Assembly: GCF_030316845.1 (NCBI RefSeq)
Contig: NZ_JASZYS010000003.1
Location: 62,001 to 126,000 of the forward strand
Source of the DNA: Variovorax davisae
Lineage (GTDB): Bacteria > Pseudomonadota > Gammaproteobacteria > Burkholderiales > Burkholderiaceae_C
Direction of reading: 5' to 3'
Length of the DNA stretch: 64,000 nucleotides
The stretch's first letter is position 1, and every line of letters starts with the position of its first letter. A program made the translations under genes and the position numbers. Under the pieces are notes generated by a model. The model was not told the origin of the DNA. It did no database searches and was given only the letters and a program-made list of their open reading frames with translations. Of this stretch, positions 18,411 through 27,250 are shown piece after piece.

Positions 18411-19379
18411 ATGGCCTTTTCCCTGCGGCTTGCCGCGGCGGTGGCGCTGAGCGCCGCCTGGTCCCTCGGCGCGTTCGCCCAATCGGCGTATCCGTCGCGT
18501 CCAATCACGATCGTGGTGCCCTTTCCCGCGGGCGGCCCCACGGACGCCAGCGCGCGCGTCTACGGCAAGGCACTCGCGGACGACCTGGGCCATCCAGTCG
18601 TCATCGACAATCGAGCAGGCGCCGCGGGCACCACCGGCAGCGCATTTGTCGCGCGTGCGCCAGCGGACGGATACACCTTGCTGTGGGGCGGGACCAGCAC
18701 CTTGGCCGTGGCACCCGGCCTGTACAAAAACCTGAAGTACGACGCGAAATCCTTCGAACCGATCGGGATGGCACTGCGCGGGCCCATGATGATTGCCGCC
18801 TCGCCAGCATCCGGAATTCGTACGTTGGCGGACGTGGCGCGGACGAGCAAGCAAAGAGCCGTCACCGTGGGCACGGCAGGAACGGGTTCCATTGGCCATC
18901 TCTCGACCGAGTACTACTCGGACGCCACCGGGGTCAAGCTGACCCATATTCCCTATCGCGGCGGCAATCCAGCCATCACCGATGCCATCGGCGGACAGGT
19001 CGACTTGGTCTTCGACACAGCGGCAGCGCTGTACCCCTTCGTAAAGACTGACAAGCTTGTCGCAGTCGCCGTGGGCGGAGCGACGTCATATGCGCCCCTA
19101 CCCGAGGTGCCGACCATGAAGGCGTCAATTCCAGGCGCTGGCTACGAGGCCTACTCCTGGTTCGGCCTGGTCGCGCCCAAGGGAACGCCGGAGCCTGTCC
19201 TTCAGAAGCTCCGAACGTCGATGGCCAGGGCGGCCCAGTCGGCGGAGATCCGCCGCGTGATCAACGAACAGGGCGTCGAGCCCGGCGTCGAAGGCGCAAA
19301 TGCTTTCGGCAAGGTGATTGCCGCCGACTCGGCCAAGTGGTCGAGGATCATCCAGCAAGCCAACGTCACCGCGGAGTAG
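18411..19379 (+). CDS. Bug/TctC-family periplasmic substrate-binding protein
   Basis: This 322-aa exported protein has a signal peptide ending at GAFAQ, followed by the Bug signature ITIVVPFPAGGPTDASAR and DNRAGAAGTTGSAFV. The C-terminus ends in QQANVTAE as in the other Bug proteins of the window. It is followed after only 6 bp by a salicylate-hydroxylase-like gene, so binding protein and oxygenase are made together under the divergent LysR at 17380. Confidence 0.95.
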   Translation: MAFSLRLAAAVALSAAWSLGAFAQSAYPSRPITIVVPFPAGGPTDASARVYGKALADDLGHPVVIDNRAGAAGTTGSAFVARAPADGYTLLWGGTSTLAVAPGLYKNLKYDAKSFEPIGMALRGPMMIAASPASGIRTLADVARTSKQRAVTVGTAGTGSIGHLSTEYYSDATGVKLTHIPYRGGNPAITDAIGGQVDLVFDTAAALYPFVKTDKLVAVAVGGATSYAPLPEVPTMKASIPGAGYEAYSWFGLVAPKGTPEPVLQKLRTSMARAAQSAEIRRVINEQGVEPGVEGANAFGKVIAADSAKWSRIIQQANVTAE

Positions 19380-19385
19380 CCGTTC

Positions 19386-20585
19386 ATGAGCAGCAAACCC
19401 ATACTCATCGCAGGCGGCGGCATCGGTGGCTTGACGGCGGCGCTTGCCCTGTTGCGCCAGGGCCGCGAGGTCCTGGTGTTCGAGCAGGCGGCGCAACTCG
19501 GCGAAGTCGGCGCGGGCCTTCAGTTGAGCGCCAATGCGACGCGGGCGCTGCACCTGCTGGGCCTTTCCAGAGAGCTGGCAGCCATCGCGGTGGAGCCGTC
19601 AGGCAAGGAAATCAGGCTCTGGAACACTGGCCAGACGTGGAAGCTGTTCGACCTGGGCGAGTCCTCCATAGCCAAGTACGGCTTCCCGTACTACACGATC
19701 TATCGCCCCGACCTTCATCGAGTGCTGGTCGATGCCATCCGGGCGCTGTCGCCCGGCGCCATCCGCCTGAACGCGAAGTGCGAGCGCTTCGAGGAGGACG
19801 GCCCGGGCGGCTACGTGAGGCTGTACCTCGCCGATGGCTCCGTCAGTGAGGGCCAGGCACTGGTGGGTGCCGATGGCGTGCATTCGACGATTCGCAGGCA
19901 ACTCTTCGGCGACGGTGTGGCGACGTACTCCGGATGCATGGCCTGGCGTGGTGTCATCCCCGTCGACAGGATCGACCCTTCGATCGTGCGGCAAGTCGGC
20001 ACTAACTGGGTCGGCCCTGGACGGCACGTCATTCAGTATCCGCTTCGTGCAGGCAAGCTCCTGAACTTCGTGGGCATTGTCGAGACCGATCGTTGGATGG
20101 CGGAATCCTGGAACCAGCGCGGCACGCACGCCGAGTGTCACGCCGACTTCGAAGGCTGGCACCCGGACATCCATGAACTGATCCGCAATATCGACGTTCC
20201 TTTCCGCTGGGCTCTGATGGCTCGCCCGCCCATGTCCACGTGGACGAAGGGCCTGGTGACCTTGTTGGGTGACGCGAGTCATCCGACGTTGCCTTTCCTT
20301 GCACAAGGGGCGGTGATGGCCATCGAGGATGGATTCATTCTGGCGCGGGCGCTCGGTGAAGTTGGCGACGTCAGTGCCGCTCTCAAAAGGTACGAAGCCG
20401 TTCGCATCGTTCGAACGACGAAGATCGTGGAGAAATCCACCGAGAACGGGCGGCGCTTTCACAACCCCGAACTCGCTAGCGCCGAAGGTGCAGCCTCATA
20501 CGTTGACAGGGAATGGAGTCCGGATCGCGTTATCGAGCGATATCACTGGCTCTTCGACTATCGGGTGGACGAGATCTCACTCTAG
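19386..20585 (+). CDS. FAD-dependent monooxygenase, salicylate/3-hydroxybenzoate hydroxylase-like
   Basis: This 399-aa single-component flavin hydroxylase begins with ILIAGGGIGGLTAALALLRQG (FAD GxGxxG) and contains the LGADGVHS-type segment LVGADGVHSTIRR and the second FAD motif VTLLGDASHPTLPFLAQGA. The length and motifs match salicylate 1-hydroxylase, 3-hydroxybenzoate 6-hydroxylase and 6-hydroxynicotinate 3-monooxygenase. These use NAD(P)H and oxygen to hydroxylate an aromatic acid, with or without decarboxylation. Its gene directly follows a Bug gene (6 bp). Which aromatic acid is used cannot be decided here. Confidence 0.92.
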   Translation: MSSKPILIAGGGIGGLTAALALLRQGREVLVFEQAAQLGEVGAGLQLSANATRALHLLGLSRELAAIAVEPSGKEIRLWNTGQTWKLFDLGESSIAKYGFPYYTIYRPDLHRVLVDAIRALSPGAIRLNAKCERFEEDGPGGYVRLYLADGSVSEGQALVGADGVHSTIRRQLFGDGVATYSGCMAWRGVIPVDRIDPSIVRQVGTNWVGPGRHVIQYPLRAGKLLNFVGIVETDRWMAESWNQRGTHAECHADFEGWHPDIHELIRNIDVPFRWALMARPPMSTWTKGLVTLLGDASHPTLPFLAQGAVMAIEDGFILARALGEVGDVSAALKRYEAVRIVRTTKIVEKSTENGRRFHNPELASAEGAASYVDREWSPDRVIERYHWLFDYRVDEISL

Positions 20586-20632
20586 TTCTGTGGAGCTCTT
20601 CTGCCCAGCCAGTAAGACCCTGGATGCGATCC

Positions 20633-20651
20633 TTGTGAGAATTCCTCATAA
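20633..20651. promoter_or_regulatory. 19-bp palindromic operator candidate upstream of lysR
   Basis: TTGTGAGAATTCCTCATAA lies 9 to 27 bp before the LysR start at 20660. It has the same length and arms as the element at 21590-21608 (16 of 19 bases identical) and contains a T-N11-A core. Its position suggests autoregulation. Confidence 0.6.
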
Positions 20652-20659
20652 TCCGCGGC

Positions 20660-21583
20660 ATGCGAAAACTGCCGCCATTGAACGCCGTGCGTGCCTTCGA
20701 GGCCGCTGCCCGGCACGTGAGCATGAGCGAGGCGGCGCGCGAGCTTGGCGTGACGCACGGCGCCATCAGCAAGCAGGTCGCCGCCCTGGAGGAGTGGCTG
20801 GGAACGGCGGTGTTCGAGCGCTCCTTGGCGCCGCTCGGCCTTACCAGCGCCGGCCGTACGCTGCTGGCGGCGGTCACCCCGGCGCTGGATCGCATCTCCG
20901 TGGCGGCCAGTTACCTGCAGGAACACAGGGAGACGCGCGCGCTCAGCGTGAATGCGCCGCCCACGATCATGATCCGCTGGCTGATCCCGCGGCTGTCGAA
21001 CTTCCACCGGCGGCTTCCCGGGGTCGAAGTCAAGCTCACGACCTCCGCGGGGCCGCCGAACTTCGACATCGACCAGGTGGCGATCCGGGGCGCCTTCCGC
21101 CAACCCGAAGAGCAGGTGGCGATGCCGTTCATGACGGAGACGATCTTGCCCATCTGCCACCCGGACCTGCTGGAATCCGCGCAGCTGCAGCGGCCGGAGA
21201 ATCTCAGGCAGCAGACCGTCCTGAGCTACCGGAACGAGCCGCTGCCCTGGGCCGAGTGGCTGGCACTGGCGCAGCAGCCGCTGCTGCGACCGGCCCACGT
21301 GCTGCAGTTCGAGCAGATGTACCTGGCGATCCAGGCGGCGGCCGAAGGATTGGGCGTCGTCCTGGCGCCGCTGTCGATGGTGGCGGACGACGTCATCACC
21401 GGGAAGCTGTGCGCCCCGTTCGGGGCGGAACTCGCGCGCAAGCGCCAGTACTTCGCCCTCATCGCGCCGGGCTGGCACGGAGACCCGGTGATCGAGAACT
21501 TCACGCAATGGCTGCGCAAGGAGGGCGAGGACACCGAGCGTTCGCTCGCCCAGCTGTTGCACGCGCTAAAACGGTCGGCCTGA
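20660..21583 (+). CDS. LysR-family transcriptional regulator (GcvA-like)
   Basis: This 307-aa regulator has the GcvA-type LysR N-terminus (LPPLNAVRAFEAAARH, MSEAARELGVTHGAISKQVA) and a complete effector domain. It is encoded in the same direction as the following ubiX/Mo-hydroxylase operon rather than divergently, 89 bp upstream of ubiX. Matching 19-bp palindromes precede both this gene and ubiX, which makes it the likely regulator of itself and of the operon. Confidence 0.93.
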   Translation: MRKLPPLNAVRAFEAAARHVSMSEAARELGVTHGAISKQVAALEEWLGTAVFERSLAPLGLTSAGRTLLAAVTPALDRISVAASYLQEHRETRALSVNAPPTIMIRWLIPRLSNFHRRLPGVEVKLTTSAGPPNFDIDQVAIRGAFRQPEEQVAMPFMTETILPICHPDLLESAQLQRPENLRQQTVLSYRNEPLPWAEWLALAQQPLLRPAHVLQFEQMYLAIQAAAEGLGVVLAPLSMVADDVITGKLCAPFGAELARKRQYFALIAPGWHGDPVIENFTQWLRKEGEDTERSLAQLLHALKRSA

Positions 21584-21589
21584 GGCAGA

Positions 21590-21608
21590 TTGTGAGCATT
21601 GCTCACAA
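21590..21608. promoter_or_regulatory. 19-bp palindromic operator candidate upstream of ubiX
   Basis: TTGTGAGCATTGCTCACAA is a perfect 8-bp inverted repeat with a 3-bp centre, placed 64 bp before the ubiX start. It matches the element at 20633-20651 in 16 of 19 positions. It is a probable binding site for the LysR protein at 20660. Confidence 0.65.
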
Positions 21609-21672
21609 GAGTCGCTCGCGTTCGGGAGCTGGTTCGCCCATCATCACGGCCCGCGTCCCCCGAGAGACATCC

Positions 21673-22302
21673 ATGAATCCGAACGTACCGTCCGTACCAG
21701 CCTCCCCCCGCCGCCTCATCGTAGGCATCAGTGGCGCGTCCGGCGCGGCATACGGCATCCGTATCCTGCAGATGCTCCAAGGCTCGGGGATCGAGACGCA
21801 CCTCGTCATAAGCGAATCGGCCCGCATGACGGTGGCCGCCGAATGCGACATGGGCCTGAAGGAGATCGAGGCGTTGGCCGCCGAGGTCCACTATCCCGGG
21901 AACATCGGCGCCACCATCTCTTCTGGATCGTTCAAGACGATGGGGATGGTGGTCGCTCCCTGCTCCATCCGCTCGCTGTCCGAGATCGCGTACGGCAATA
22001 CCTCGGGATTGCTCACGCGCGCGGCCGACGTCGTGCTGAAAGAGCGCCGACGGTTGGTGCTGATGTTGCGCGAAACGCCCCTGCACAACGGCCACCTCAA
22101 GGCGATGCTGCAGGCCGGAGAGAACGGCGCCGTGATCATGCCGCCCGTGCCAGCTCTCTATGCCCGGCCCCAGTCCATCGCCGAAATGATCGACCACACC
22201 GTCGGACGCTGTCTCGATCTATTCGACATCGATACGCAGTCCGTGCGCCGCTGGGCCGGCATCCGCGCCGCGCGGGCCGCCGACGAGTGCGCACGGCGCT
22301 GA
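21673..22302 (+). CDS. ubiX: UbiX-family flavin prenyltransferase
   Basis: This 209-aa flavoprotein has the UbiX/Pad1 signature: VGISGASGAAYGIRILQML near the N-terminus, then APCSIRSLSEIAYG and the RETPLHNGHLKAMLQA segment. The family joins a dimethylallyl group to reduced FMN, producing the prenylated FMN cofactor needed by UbiD-type decarboxylases. A UbiD gene lies in the same operon at 28246, so this is likely a dedicated cofactor maker for that enzyme rather than the ubiquinone-pathway copy. The start at 21673 follows the operator-like palindrome at 21590. The gene is followed after 19 bp by the Mo-hydroxylase FAD subunit. Confidence 0.93.
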   Translation: MNPNVPSVPASPRRLIVGISGASGAAYGIRILQMLQGSGIETHLVISESARMTVAAECDMGLKEIEALAAEVHYPGNIGATISSGSFKTMGMVVAPCSIRSLSEIAYGNTSGLLTRAADVVLKERRRLVLMLRETPLHNGHLKAMLQAGENGAVIMPPVPALYARPQSIAEMIDHTVGRCLDLFDIDTQSVRRWAGIRAARAADECARR

Positions 22303-22321
22303 CGCCTCCTTTCCAGGTCCC

Positions 22322-23146
22322 ATGTATCCCTTCCGCTACGAACGCCCCCAGGACCTCGCTGAAGCCGTGCGCCTGCTGCGCGCGCACGCGCAGGCGAGGC
22401 CGCTGTCCGGCGGCATGACCCTCCTGCCCACGCTCAAGCACCGGCTCGCGCGCCCATCGCATCTGGTGGACCTGGCGCGGCTCGACGGCCTGCACGGCAT
22501 CGCCTATCAGGGCGGCGTGCTGAGCGTCGGCGCTGCCACTCCGCATGCGCAGGTCGCGGCCTCGCCGGTGGTGCGCCAGGCGATCCCTGCGCTGGCCGAG
22601 CTGGCCGGCTTGATCGGCGATGCCCAGGTGCGTCAGCGCGGCACGCTGGGTGGCTCGATCGCCAACAACGACCCGGCCGCCGACTACCCGTCGGCCGTGC
22701 TCGGTCTGGGCGCGACGGTCGTCACCGACCGCCGCCGCATCGCCGCGGACGATTTCTTCACCGGCATGTTCAGCACGACGCTGGAGGCGGGAGAAATCGT
22801 CACCGCGGTCGAATTCCCGCTGCCGCAGCGCGCCGTCTACTGCAAGCACCGCCATCCGGCTTCCGGCTACGCGCTGGTGGGGCTGTTCCTGGCGGAAACG
22901 TCTGCCGGCGTGCGCGTCGCGTTGACTGGCGCTGCGCCTTGCGTGCTGCGCTGGACGGAAGCCGAGGCACGTCTGTCTTCCCGTCCAGCGGACGCGCTGC
23001 TCGCCATCCAGCAACTACGACTCGCCCCTGAAGGGCTCAACGACGACCTCGCCGGAACGCCCGCTTACCGCGCGCACTTGGCCGGCGTGCTGCTGGACCG
23101 CGCGCTCGGACAGCTGTCCGCGTCCCCCGTGGCCATCAAGGACTGA
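22322..23146 (+). CDS. Molybdenum hydroxylase FAD-binding (medium) subunit, CoxM/CutM type
   Basis: This 274-aa protein is the flavin subunit of a xanthine-oxidase-family enzyme. It has the two FAD loops: LSGGMTLLPTLKHR near residue 37 and RGTLGGSIANNDPAADYPS near residue 107. The C-terminal CO_deh_flav_C-like part follows. It passes electrons from the iron-sulfur clusters to an acceptor. It is 7 bp upstream of the CoxG-CoxS fusion gene. Subunit order M-S-L is standard for this enzyme family. Confidence 0.93.
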   Translation: MYPFRYERPQDLAEAVRLLRAHAQARPLSGGMTLLPTLKHRLARPSHLVDLARLDGLHGIAYQGGVLSVGAATPHAQVAASPVVRQAIPALAELAGLIGDAQVRQRGTLGGSIANNDPAADYPSAVLGLGATVVTDRRRIAADDFFTGMFSTTLEAGEIVTAVEFPLPQRAVYCKHRHPASGYALVGLFLAETSAGVRVALTGAAPCVLRWTEAEARLSSRPADALLAIQQLRLAPEGLNDDLAGTPAYRAHLAGVLLDRALGQLSASPVAIKD

Positions 23147-23153
23147 TACCCGC

Positions 23154-24143
23154 ATGGAATTCACCGGAACCCAACTCATCCCCGCCCGGCGTGCCGCCGT
23201 GTGGGCCGCGCTCAACGACCCGGCGATGCTGCAGCGATGCATCCAGGGCTGCGAGCAGTTCGAGTTCACCGGTCCTTCCGAGTGGCAGGCCGTCGTGCTG
23301 GCCGCCGTGGGGCCGGTCAAGGCGCGCTTCACCGGCAGCGTGCAGCTGCTCGACATCGAGCCGCTCGTGGGCTACCGCTTGAAGGGCGAGGGGCAGGGTG
23401 GAGTCGCCGGCTTCGGCAAGCTGGAGGCGCGTGTGCGGCTGTGCGACGAAGCCGGCGACACCCGGCTGGACTACACGGCCCAGGCCCAGGTCGGGGGCAA
23501 GCTGGCGCAGATCGGCTCCCGGCTGGTCGCCGGCGTGGCGCAGAAAATGGCCGACCAGTTCTTCTCGTGCTTCACAGCCCTTCTCAGCGGGGGCGCCACG
23601 GCTTTCGCGCCGGCCGCACGGGAAGTCGATGACGGCGTGACGTCGGCCGGACTCGCCCGCGTGCAACTGACAGTCAACGGCCGCGCGGTGGAGCGGCAGG
23701 TCGACAGCCGCACGCTGCTGGTGGACTTCCTGCGCAAGGACCTGGGGCTGACCGGCACCCACGTCGGCTGCGACACCACGCAGTGCGGCGCCTGCACTGT
23801 CAACCTCGATGGCATGGCCGTGAAGTCCTGCACCGTGCTGGCGGCGCAGGCCAGTGGCGGCGCGGTCACGACGATCGAAGGCCTGGCGCCCGTTGGCGGG
23901 CTGCACGCGCTGCAGCAGGCGTTCAACCGCTGCCATGCCCTGCAATGCGGCTTCTGCACGCCTGGCATGATCATGGCCGCCGACGGCCTGCTGCGCAGCG
24001 GCTGCATGGTGGACGACGCCAGCATCGAACGCGCCCTCGAGGGCAACCTGTGCCGCTGCACCGGCTACGTCCACATCTTCGAAGCGGTGAAGGAAGCCGC
24101 CCACGCGCTCGGCGCACCGACGCACAGGGAGACGACGGCATGA
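23154..24143 (+). CDS. CoxG (SRPBCC) domain fused to molybdenum hydroxylase [2Fe-2S] small subunit
   Basis: This 329-aa protein joins two domains normally made separately. Residues 1-145 form a CoxG/SRPBCC domain (MEFTGTQLIPARRAAVWAAL, ...GGKLAQIGSRLVAGVAQKMA), a family that in CO dehydrogenase operons helps membrane attachment or assembly. Residues 166-329 form the usual small subunit with two [2Fe-2S] clusters: Cys206, 211, 214 and 226 (plant-ferredoxin type) and Cys265, 268, 300 and 302 (CGFC...CRC). All eight ligands are present. A linker rich in Ala/Asp lies between. It overlaps the large-subunit gene by 4 bp, so the two are translationally coupled. The fusion may place the enzyme at the membrane or supply a built-in assembly factor; that is inference. 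Confidence 0.93.
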   Translation: MEFTGTQLIPARRAAVWAALNDPAMLQRCIQGCEQFEFTGPSEWQAVVLAAVGPVKARFTGSVQLLDIEPLVGYRLKGEGQGGVAGFGKLEARVRLCDEAGDTRLDYTAQAQVGGKLAQIGSRLVAGVAQKMADQFFSCFTALLSGGATAFAPAAREVDDGVTSAGLARVQLTVNGRAVERQVDSRTLLVDFLRKDLGLTGTHVGCDTTQCGACTVNLDGMAVKSCTVLAAQASGGAVTTIEGLAPVGGLHALQQAFNRCHALQCGFCTPGMIMAADGLLRSGCMVDDASIERALEGNLCRCTGYVHIFEAVKEAAHALGAPTHRETTA

Positions 24144-26494
24144 TCGGCCAGCCACTGCCGCGACGCGAGGACGGCCGCCTGATCACGGGCCGCGGCCAGT
24201 ACACCGACGACATGGACCTGCCGGGCCAGACCTGGGCCGCATTTGTGCGCTCGCCGCATGCGCACGCGCGCATCGTCGCCATCGAAACGGCCGCAGCGAG
24301 CGGCATGCCCGGCGTGATCGCGGTGCTCACGGGCCGTGACTATGCGGACGACGGCCACCGCGGCATCGACCACATCCCCAATCCCGTCGACGCGGTCGAC
24401 GCCCGCGCCAAGGCCTTTACTCGCTCGAGCACCGGCCGGATCTACGAGCGTCGGCAGTGGCCGCTTGCGATCGACAAGGTCCGCCATGTCGGCGAAGCGC
24501 TCGTGATGGTAGTGGCGGAAACCGTTCACCAGGCTCGCGATGCGGCGGAGGCCGTCGCCATCGACTACGAGGTGCTGCCGGCCGTGGTGCGCGCGGACGA
24601 CGCGCTGGCCGAGGGCGCACCGCAGCTGTACGACGACCTGCCGCGCAACCTTTGCTTCGAAACGGAACTGGGCGATCGCGCGGCCGTGGATGCCGCGTTC
24701 GCCGGCGCCGCCTGCGTGGTGCGCCGCGAGTTCCGCAACAGCCGCATCGTGAACTGCCAGATGGAGCCCCGCTCGGCCCTGGGCCACTACGACGCCGCAC
24801 AGGACCGGTGGCTGCTGGTCGCCGGCAGTCAGGGCGTGAACCGGCAGCACATGATGCTCACCGACGCACTGGGCATGGCGCCGGAACGCCTGCGCGTGGT
24901 CAGCCCCGACGTCGGCGGCGGCTTCGGCCCGCGCTACGCGCTCAACATGGAGCCGGTCGCCGTGCTCTGGGGCGCCCGCCGGGTAGGCCGGCCTGTCAAG
25001 TGGACCAGCGACCGCAGCGAAGCCTTCGTCAGCGACTACCAGGGGCGTGACCTGCTGATCCGCGCGGCCGTCGCCTTCGATGCGCAGGGGCGCATTCTTG
25101 CACTGGACAACCATCTGGCCGGCAACGTCGGCGCCCACGCGGTGTCGTACGTTCCGATGTCGAACTCCTCGCGCGTGACGACCAGCGTGTACGACGTGCC
25201 CGCGGTTGCCGTGAAGATCTCGGCGGCGATGAGCAACACCGTGCCCACCGGCCCATACCGGGGAGCAGGGCGGCCCGAGGCGATGCATGCCATTGAGCGC
25301 GTGCTCGACGTCGCGGCGCGCGAACTTGGTATCGATCGCATCGAAATCCGCCGGCGCAACCTGATTCCCCGCCACACGCTGCCGCGCCTGAGCCCCATGG
25401 GTCTGCCCTATGACGCCGGCGACTTCCAGGCCAACATGGATCGGGTGCTGCAGTTGGCCGACTGGGCCGGCTTCGCACGGCGGCGCGAGGCTTCCGCCGC
25501 GCGCGGCAAGCTGCGCGGCATTGGCTTGGCGAACTACATCGAGTCGCCGGTGGGCGCTCCGCGCGAACGCATCGAGCTGGAGATGCGGCCCGACGGCCAG
25601 CTGGACATCGTGTCCGGCACCCAGTCCACCGGCCAGGGGCACGAGACCAGCTTCCTGCAGGTGCTCGCCGAGCACCTGGGCCTGCCACCCGAGCGCATGC
25701 ACCTGCGAACCGGCGACACGGAGTTCGTCAAGGTCGGCGGCGGCACCCATTCCGACCGCTCGATGCGCTTGGCCGGCACGCTGCTGGTGGAGGCTTCGGC
25801 GCGGCTGCTGGAGCGCTCGCGCCTCGTCGCCGCCGATCTGGCGAAAGCGGATCCGCAGCGCCTGCAGCGGCATGGCGATGGCTTCGTGCTGAAACGCAAG
25901 TGGTGGTTCGATCGCGTGCTTAGCTGGGCCGACCTCGCCCGCCACGTGGCTCAGCACGGACTGCCGGACGACCGCGCCTGCAAGCGGCTGGCGGTCGTGG
26001 CAGAGTTCTTCGGCCGCATGCCCGCCTATCCCACCGGCGCGGCCGTGTGCGAGCTGGAGGTCGATGTCGATACCGGGGAGGTCGAGCTGCTGCGCTACGC
26101 TGCCGTCGACGACGTTGGCCGGGCGATCAATCCACTGATCCTGGAAGGCCAGATCCACGGCGGACTGGCGCAGGGGCTGGGCCAGGCGCTGGGCGAGCAC
26201 TACGCCATCGACGGCAAGGGTCAGGTGCTGGCCGGTTCCTTCATGGACTATCGGCTGCCGCGTGCCGGCCTGCTGCCGCCCCTTACGATCGAACTCACCA
26301 ACGACCCCACGCACGGCAATCCGCTGGGCGTCAAGGGTGGCGGCGAGTCGGGCATCACCCCGGCTACCGCGACCACCTTCAATGCCCTGGCGGACGCGCT
26401 GTCGGCGCACACCCGGGAAGAAATCCCCATGCCCGCCACCGCGCTCGCGCTGTGGGAACTGATCCGGAAATCGCAGGAGCTTCGCCATGCATGA
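24140..26494 (+). CDS. Molybdenum hydroxylase large (molybdopterin) subunit, xanthine dehydrogenase family
   Basis: This 784-aa protein has the aldehyde oxidase/xanthine dehydrogenase a/b hammerhead domain at the start (RREDGRLITGRGQYTDDMDL) and the molybdopterin-binding part with DVGGGFGPRYALNMEP. The active-site loop reads GPYRGAGRPEA near residue 370, the form II pattern, not the AYxCSFR of true CO dehydrogenase. The catalytic glutamate is in GGGESG near residue 734. It therefore hydroxylates an aromatic or heteroaromatic carbon, possibly a CoA thioester, using water as oxygen source. The start overlaps the stop of the CoxG-CoxS gene, and its end overlaps the next gene by 8 bp. No XdhC/MocA maturation gene is in the window. 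Confidence 0.94.
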   Translation: MIGQPLPRREDGRLITGRGQYTDDMDLPGQTWAAFVRSPHAHARIVAIETAAASGMPGVIAVLTGRDYADDGHRGIDHIPNPVDAVDARAKAFTRSSTGRIYERRQWPLAIDKVRHVGEALVMVVAETVHQARDAAEAVAIDYEVLPAVVRADDALAEGAPQLYDDLPRNLCFETELGDRAAVDAAFAGAACVVRREFRNSRIVNCQMEPRSALGHYDAAQDRWLLVAGSQGVNRQHMMLTDALGMAPERLRVVSPDVGGGFGPRYALNMEPVAVLWGARRVGRPVKWTSDRSEAFVSDYQGRDLLIRAAVAFDAQGRILALDNHLAGNVGAHAVSYVPMSNSSRVTTSVYDVPAVAVKISAAMSNTVPTGPYRGAGRPEAMHAIERVLDVAARELGIDRIEIRRRNLIPRHTLPRLSPMGLPYDAGDFQANMDRVLQLADWAGFARRREASAARGKLRGIGLANYIESPVGAPRERIELEMRPDGQLDIVSGTQSTGQGHETSFLQVLAEHLGLPPERMHLRTGDTEFVKVGGGTHSDRSMRLAGTLLVEASARLLERSRLVAADLAKADPQRLQRHGDGFVLKRKWWFDRVLSWADLARHVAQHGLPDDRACKRLAVVAEFFGRMPAYPTGAAVCELEVDVDTGEVELLRYAAVDDVGRAINPLILEGQIHGGLAQGLGQALGEHYAIDGKGQVLAGSFMDYRLPRAGLLPPLTIELTNDPTHGNPLGVKGGGESGITPATATTFNALADALSAHTREEIPMPATALALWELIRKSQELRHA

Positions 26495-27233
26495 CAACGA
26501 CGGCGGCAGCCTGGACGCGGTGCGCGTGCGCCGCGACGGCAACGTGCTGCACATCACCCTCAACACGCCGGACAACGGCAACCTCGTCAGCGCGCCCATG
26601 GGCGAGGCCATCATCGCGGCGCTGACGGGCCTGGACCCCCAGGTCCGGCTCGTGGTGCTGCGCGGCGCCGGCGCGGACTTCTGCGCCGGCCGGGTGTCGC
26701 CCACGCCAGCCAAGGGCGCGCCGCCGCCGTCCAGCGAGCGCCTGCGCCAACTGGTGGCGCAGCCTGCGCTTGACCTCTACGACGCGATCAAGGCCACCCC
26801 GGTGCCCACCCTGGCCATCGTGCAGGGACGCGCGATCGGTGTCGGCACCGCGCTGGCCGCCTTGTGCGACCTGACGCTGGCGGCGGAAGACAGCTGCTTC
26901 CAGGTGCCCGAGATGGAGCGCGACATCCCGCCCACGCTGGTGATGGCGGCGCTGTGCGACCGCGTGCCGCCCAAGTCGCTGGCCTGGCTGGTTCTCAGCC
27001 GCCGCGAGTGGTCCGGCAGCGAGGCGCAGGCCGGCGGCCTGGTGAGCTGGACGGCTCCGGCGGCCCGGCTGGAGCAGGAAGCCCAGGCGCTCATTGCCAC
27101 GCTGGCCGCAGGCTCGCCCGTAGCCCTGCGCGCCTGCAAGCAGTACCTGGCCCACGCACCGGCCATGAACCCGCAGGGGGCGAGCGCCTTCGCGGCCCAC
27201 CTGTGCGCCACCGCGCTGTCGGCGCGCTATTGA
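26487..27233 (+). CDS. Enoyl-CoA hydratase/isomerase family protein
   Basis: This 248-aa crotonase-fold protein has the oxyanion-hole segments ADFCAGR and GRAIGVGTAL. Of the two catalytic glutamates of true enoyl-CoA hydratase, the second is kept (FQVPEMERD), but the first, normally in GGCEL, is replaced: the segment reads GVGTALAAL. That argues against simple hydration and fits a hydrolase, isomerase or ring-cleaving role on a CoA thioester. It overlaps the Mo-hydroxylase gene by 8 bp and precedes a Bug gene. In the furoate (hmf) pathway a crotonase homologue acts after the Mo enzyme, so a similar step is plausible. Confidence 0.88.
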   Translation: MHDNDGGSLDAVRVRRDGNVLHITLNTPDNGNLVSAPMGEAIIAALTGLDPQVRLVVLRGAGADFCAGRVSPTPAKGAPPPSSERLRQLVAQPALDLYDAIKATPVPTLAIVQGRAIGVGTALAALCDLTLAAEDSCFQVPEMERDIPPTLVMAALCDRVPPKSLAWLVLSRREWSGSEAQAGGLVSWTAPAARLEQEAQALIATLAAGSPVALRACKQYLAHAPAMNPQGASAFAAHLCATALSARY

Positions 27234-27250
27234 TGAACCCGGAGCTTTCG

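Noticed and set aside
24140-26494. Carbon monoxide dehydrogenase large subunit
   Set aside because: The active-site loop is PYRGAGR (form II), not AYxCSFR, so oxidation of CO is unlikely.
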